Source: GCA-2731375 sp964590195 (GTDB lineage Bacteria; Pseudomonadota; Alphaproteobacteria; GCA-2731375). From it: DNA of 64,000 nt. A model generated the notes under the pieces. That model searched no databases. It was not told the DNA's origin and saw nothing but the letters and a program-made list of their open reading frames with translations. Below, one piece after another: positions 61,381 through 64,000 of the stretch. The stretch is from positions 1-64,000 of the forward strand of contig CAZPWJ010000001.1 of NCBI GenBank assembly GCA_964590195.1. Direction: 5' to 3'. How positions within the stretch are numbered: the first letter of the stretch is position 1; each line of letters opens with the position of its first letter. The translations under genes were made by a program, and so were the position numbers.

Positions 61381-62721
61381 ATGGCAGATGATGATCTGAC
61401 TGCCGAGCAGCGTCTCTACGCGCTGTTTGATCATCTGGGTCTGGAGCGGGCCCATTTCGGGGTGCAGAACACCGCCGAGTTGGATCCGATCATCGCCGCG
61501 CAGCCCGAACGCTTCGCCTCCCTGACTTTAAGCGGCCTTAATCGCTTGCAGGCGGAAATTGTCATGCCAGTCGAAGACCGCTTGCTATTGATGTATGGCG
61601 ACGGTGGCGCCGGGGTCGATGCCATGGCGGCCTCGATGCCGTCATTGCCCAATGCGGAAAGCCATTGCTTCAAGGACTATACGGTCCTGACCTGGTCCGA
61701 CGTGGCCGGCGACCGAGGTGCCGAAATCGTGCCGAGATGGCTGGATTTCCTGAAACGGTCCGAGGCGCGGACGCCCGCCAGCCGGCCCAGTACGGATCAG
61801 CGCGAGGGCGAGGCCGCCGGCATCACCTACCGCATTGCAGGCCCTATCGACGGCAGCGCCCCGGCCCTGGTGCTGCTGCCCATGCTGCTGTCTGCCTCGC
61901 AATGGGAACCGATCGTCGAGCGTCTGGCACAGCATTATTGCGTCATCTCGCTGGGTGGCCGGCATCTGGGTGGCGTCGCCTTTATCGATGGCCGGGGCAC
62001 GGATCCGGGCTATCTGCGCGGCGTCGCCATGCATGTTAACGAACTCGGCATACAGCCGGGCGAAACGGTGCTGGACGTGGGCTGCGGCCCCGGTTCCCTG
62101 GACCGCTGGCTGGCCCGCCAGACCGAAGGCGCCAACCCGATCACGGCGGTGGACGTGAATGGCTATTTCCTGCGCGAGGCCGCCGTCATAGCCGAGGCGG
62201 AGGGCTTGAGCGATATCATCAGCTTCGGCCCCGGCAATGCGGAGGATCTGCAATTTGCCGATAACAGCTTCGATGTGGTGATGTCACATACGGTGATGGA
62301 GGAATGCAACGCCGACAAAATGCTGGCCGAGTTGATCCGCGTCGCCAAACCGGGCGGCCGGGTCGGGGTCATGGTCCGGGCCGTGGATATGCGCAGCCTG
62401 TGGAACCTGCCGGTATCGGCGGCGATCAAGGAAAAGGTGGAAGCGCCGGTACCGTCCGTGGGCGAGGGCGGCTGCGCCGATGCCTCGCTGTATAGCCGTT
62501 TCGGTAAAAGCGGCCTGATGGATCTAAAACTGTTCCCCACCACCATGACCGTCTCCGACCCCGAGGGCTATACCTGGAAATATTACGAGCCCTATCTGTT
62601 TTCCATGTTGGACGATGCCGAAACCGCCGAATGGCATGCCGCCAAGGCCCAGGCCATCGCCGACAAATCCATCCTGCTGGCCCGCTGGCTGCACTGCGCC
62701 GTGGGTACCAAGCCGAGTTAG
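61381..62721 (+). CDS. Methyltransferase with rearranged alpha/beta-hydrolase halves
   Basis: A 446-residue fusion. Residues 205-446 form a SAM methyltransferase (motif I VLDVGCGPGSLDRW, then FADNSFDVVMSHTVMEECN and VAKPGGRVGVMVR). The first 190 residues look like alpha/beta-hydrolase pieces in swapped order. The C-terminal half, with its strand after the elbow (AAQPERFASLTLSG) and the end (VPRWLDFLKR), comes first at 1-130. The N-terminal part (APALVLLPMLLSASQWEPIVERLAQHY) follows at about 155-185. No GxSxG nucleophile is present. The start at ATG 61381 is 3 bases after the VOC gene stop. The 3-prime end overlaps the convergent HD gene by 4 bases. Confidence 0.8.
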   Translation: MADDDLTAEQRLYALFDHLGLERAHFGVQNTAELDPIIAAQPERFASLTLSGLNRLQAEIVMPVEDRLLLMYGDGGAGVDAMAASMPSLPNAESHCFKDYTVLTWSDVAGDRGAEIVPRWLDFLKRSEARTPASRPSTDQREGEAAGITYRIAGPIDGSAPALVLLPMLLSASQWEPIVERLAQHYCVISLGGRHLGGVAFIDGRGTDPGYLRGVAMHVNELGIQPGETVLDVGCGPGSLDRWLARQTEGANPITAVDVNGYFLREAAVIAEAEGLSDIISFGPGNAEDLQFADNSFDVVMSHTVMEECNADKMLAELIRVAKPGGRVGVMVRAVDMRSLWNLPVSAAIKEKVEAPVPSVGEGGCADASLYSRFGKSGLMDLKLFPTTMTVSDPEGYTWKYYEPYLFSMLDDAETAEWHAAKAQAIADKSILLARWLHCAVGTKPS

Positions 62722-63272
62722 AGCGAGAACCCCTCGACCGCCCTGCCCAGGCGGTCCAGCAATTGCCGGGGCAATGTTTGCGGAAAGGCTTCGGCCAGGC
62801 TGCGGTAGTACCAGCGGGTACCCTGGGGACCGCCGTTGAAACGGTCCCAGACGGGCTCGCCCAACATGCGGTAGTCGGCAAGGATGCTTTCGGCATTGTG
62901 GGTCTTGTCAGCCAGAACGACCAGCAGGGAACGTTCCGGCTTGTCCGGCAGGGCCGCGATGTAGCTTTCCTTGCGCAGGCGCCAAGGCAGGCGCGGTTCA
63001 TCCCAGCTATCGGTACAGTCGGCGACCATATCGGCGATACCGTCACCGAACATGGCCCTGACCGCCGCCAGGGTTTTGACGCCGCCCTGGTCCTCGACCG
63101 CATCATGCAGCAGGCCGGCGATGGCCTGATCCTCATCACCGCCATGTTCAATCACCAGGGAGGCAACCGTCATCAAATGGGCGATGTAGGGCACGGCGGC
63201 GACCTTTCGGGTCTGCGCCCTGTGCAATTCATGGGCGTAGCGAAAGGCATCGTCGAAACGTTTTGTCAGCAT
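62718..63272 (-). CDS. HD-domain phosphohydrolase (RelA/SpoT hydrolase-like)
   Basis: A 184-residue HD-superfamily protein. The metal residues are H32 in YIAHLMTV, the H56-D57 pair in LLHDAVED and D122 in LADKTHNA. The E60-D61 pair after the HD motif matches the ppGpp pyrophosphohydrolase pattern of SpoT and MESH1. A small alarmone or nucleotide hydrolase is therefore plausible. It follows the HxlR regulator by 4 bases on the same strand, so the two form one operon. Confidence 0.87.
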   Translation of the reverse strand: MLTKRFDDAFRYAHELHRAQTRKVAAVPYIAHLMTVASLVIEHGGDEDQAIAGLLHDAVEDQGGVKTLAAVRAMFGDGIADMVADCTDSWDEPRLPWRLRKESYIAALPDKPERSLLVVLADKTHNAESILADYRMLGEPVWDRFNGGPQGTRWYYRSLAEAFPQTLPRQLLDRLGRAVEGFSL

Positions 63273-63276
63273 GGGT

Positions 63277-63972
63277 TTATCCTCTTGTCGCCAGGGCAGC
63301 TTCGGCGAAGGCGCTTAGCTGCAACCAATTCCCGATACCGTCCCGCAGGGCGCGGTCGCCGATCAATTCGATTTCGTCTTCGCGAATGGCCCGGGCAAGA
63401 TCGCGGTCACCCAGCCAGACCCGGGTCATTGCCGCCAGGCCGGCGCTGACATACAGGTTCACCTCGTAGCCGGGATCGCTCTGGCACAGATCGACCTCGT
63501 CGCCCTCGACCACCAACCACCACCGGCGCATGGCCTTGGCCGCATCCGGATAGTCGAACTGAATAACCTGGCGCTCACCATCGGGCATGGCGGCTGGATC
63601 AACGCGGCGGCGCATGTCCCACATCAAATAGCCCGCATCCAGTTCATCGCGGCCCAGCTTGTTTTCCAGCCAGCGGTGGCCCCACAGGCCCAGTGCGACG
63701 ACAATTGGTTTCAGTTCCACGCCAGCATCAGTCAGGCGGTATTCGGTGGCGCGTTTACCGGGTGCGGATATGCGCTCCACCACGCCGGCGCCTTCCAGGT
63801 CCTTCAGGCGTTTGGACAACAGGGCCGGCGACATCAAGGGCACGCCCCGGCGGATATCGTTGAAATGCGAGGCGCCCAGCAACATCTCGCGCAGCACCAG
63901 CGGCGTCCAACGTTCGCCAACGATCTCGACCGCCTTGGCGACGGGACAAAATTGATTGTAGCTCTTGGTCAT
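63277..63972 (-). CDS. HxlR family winged-helix regulator with C-terminal SCP2-like extension
   Basis: A 231-residue regulator. The N-terminal HxlR domain contains CPVAKAVEIVGERWTPLVLRE with the single conserved cysteine, then SPALLSKRLKDLEGAGVVER and YRLTDAGVELKPIV. The C-terminal 120 residues resemble a lipid-sterol-carrier-like ligand domain, a known HxlR extension. It leads the two-gene unit with the HD hydrolase. It may sense an acyl or hydrophobic ligand; the target is unknown. Confidence 0.88.
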   Translation of the reverse strand: MTKSYNQFCPVAKAVEIVGERWTPLVLREMLLGASHFNDIRRGVPLMSPALLSKRLKDLEGAGVVERISAPGKRATEYRLTDAGVELKPIVVALGLWGHRWLENKLGRDELDAGYLMWDMRRRVDPAAMPDGERQVIQFDYPDAAKAMRRWWLVVEGDEVDLCQSDPGYEVNLYVSAGLAAMTRVWLGDRDLARAIREDEIELIGDRALRDGIGNWLQLSAFAEAALATRG

Positions 63973-64000
63973 GCGCCGACCTTAACTTCATGGCCACGTC

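Noticed and set aside
1..64000. tRNA, rRNA, CRISPR, insertion sequences, prophage or integration sites
   Set aside because: No cloverleaf-like segment, spaced repeat array, transposase, integrase or phage gene was recognised by reading; a covariance search could still find a small RNA.

Overview
The window is about 60% GC and is packed with genes on both strands; no gap between genes reaches 300 bases. It looks like a chromosomal segment of an aerobic, heterotrophic alphaproteobacterium, probably Rhodospirillales-like and possibly marine. The signs are a DUF1489 protein, a DUF1127 protein, bluB under a cobalamin riboswitch, a SoeABC-type sulfite dehydrogenase, a TAXI-type TRAP transporter, and many acyl-CoA, SDR, MDR, GST and alpha/beta-hydrolase genes. 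This placement is inferred from gene content only. I saw no rRNA, tRNA, CRISPR array, insertion sequence or phage gene.

Layout. 0.2-9.2 kb: an M20 deacylase coupled to formate-tetrahydrofolate ligase, a rhodanese, a luciferase-like oxidoreductase, an unknown exported protein, an SDR, two alpha/beta hydrolases and an MDR quinone oxidoreductase. 9.4-28.2 kb: a large catabolic block. It has a PhyH-type dioxygenase, an Asp/Glu racemase with a Thr/Cys active-site pair, an aminotransferase, a fused TRAP permease with its TAXI binding protein, and two complete HyuA/HyuB hydantoinase-oxoprolinase pairs. Between and after these pairs lie a second class I aminotransferase, an alpha/beta hydrolase, a class IV aminotransferase and a ThDP enzyme. 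Together they suggest import of a cyclic amide or N-substituted amino acid, ATP-dependent ring opening, transamination and 2-oxoacid decarboxylation; the substrate is unknown.

28.2-34.9 kb: soeABC on the minus strand, then a GrdB-like gene interrupted by an in-frame UGA. The UGA lies in a UxxCH motif and is followed by a perfect 7-bp hairpin placed as a bacterial SECIS should be. I read it as a 291-residue selenoprotein rather than two short genes. A GlxA-type AraC regulator lies upstream. 35.0-39.6 kb: a methyltransferase, an acyl-CoA dehydrogenase, DUF427, a phosphotriesterase-like hydrolase and an enoyl-CoA hydratase. 39.7-43.1 kb: a soluble multi-PAS hybrid histidine kinase overlapping a single-domain response regulator. 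43.2-47.1 kb: a serine hydrolase, HMG-CoA lyase, a DASS permease and DUF1489, the last three translationally coupled.

47.1-53.6 kb: bluB with its B12 riboswitch, DUF1127, a winged-helix/TPR regulator, DUF4242, S-adenosylmethionine decarboxylase with a possible 26-codon coupled reading frame, DUF2062, a thioesterase and a GST. 53.7-64.0 kb: an acyl-CoA ligase, methyltransferases, an exported amidohydrolase, a Baeyer-Villiger monooxygenase, a chromene-carboxylate-isomerase-like protein, folD, a glyoxalase-like protein, an unusual rearranged hydrolase-methyltransferase fusion, an HD hydrolase and an HxlR regulator. fhs and folD together give the one-carbon interconversion from formate through 10-formyl-THF to methylene-THF.
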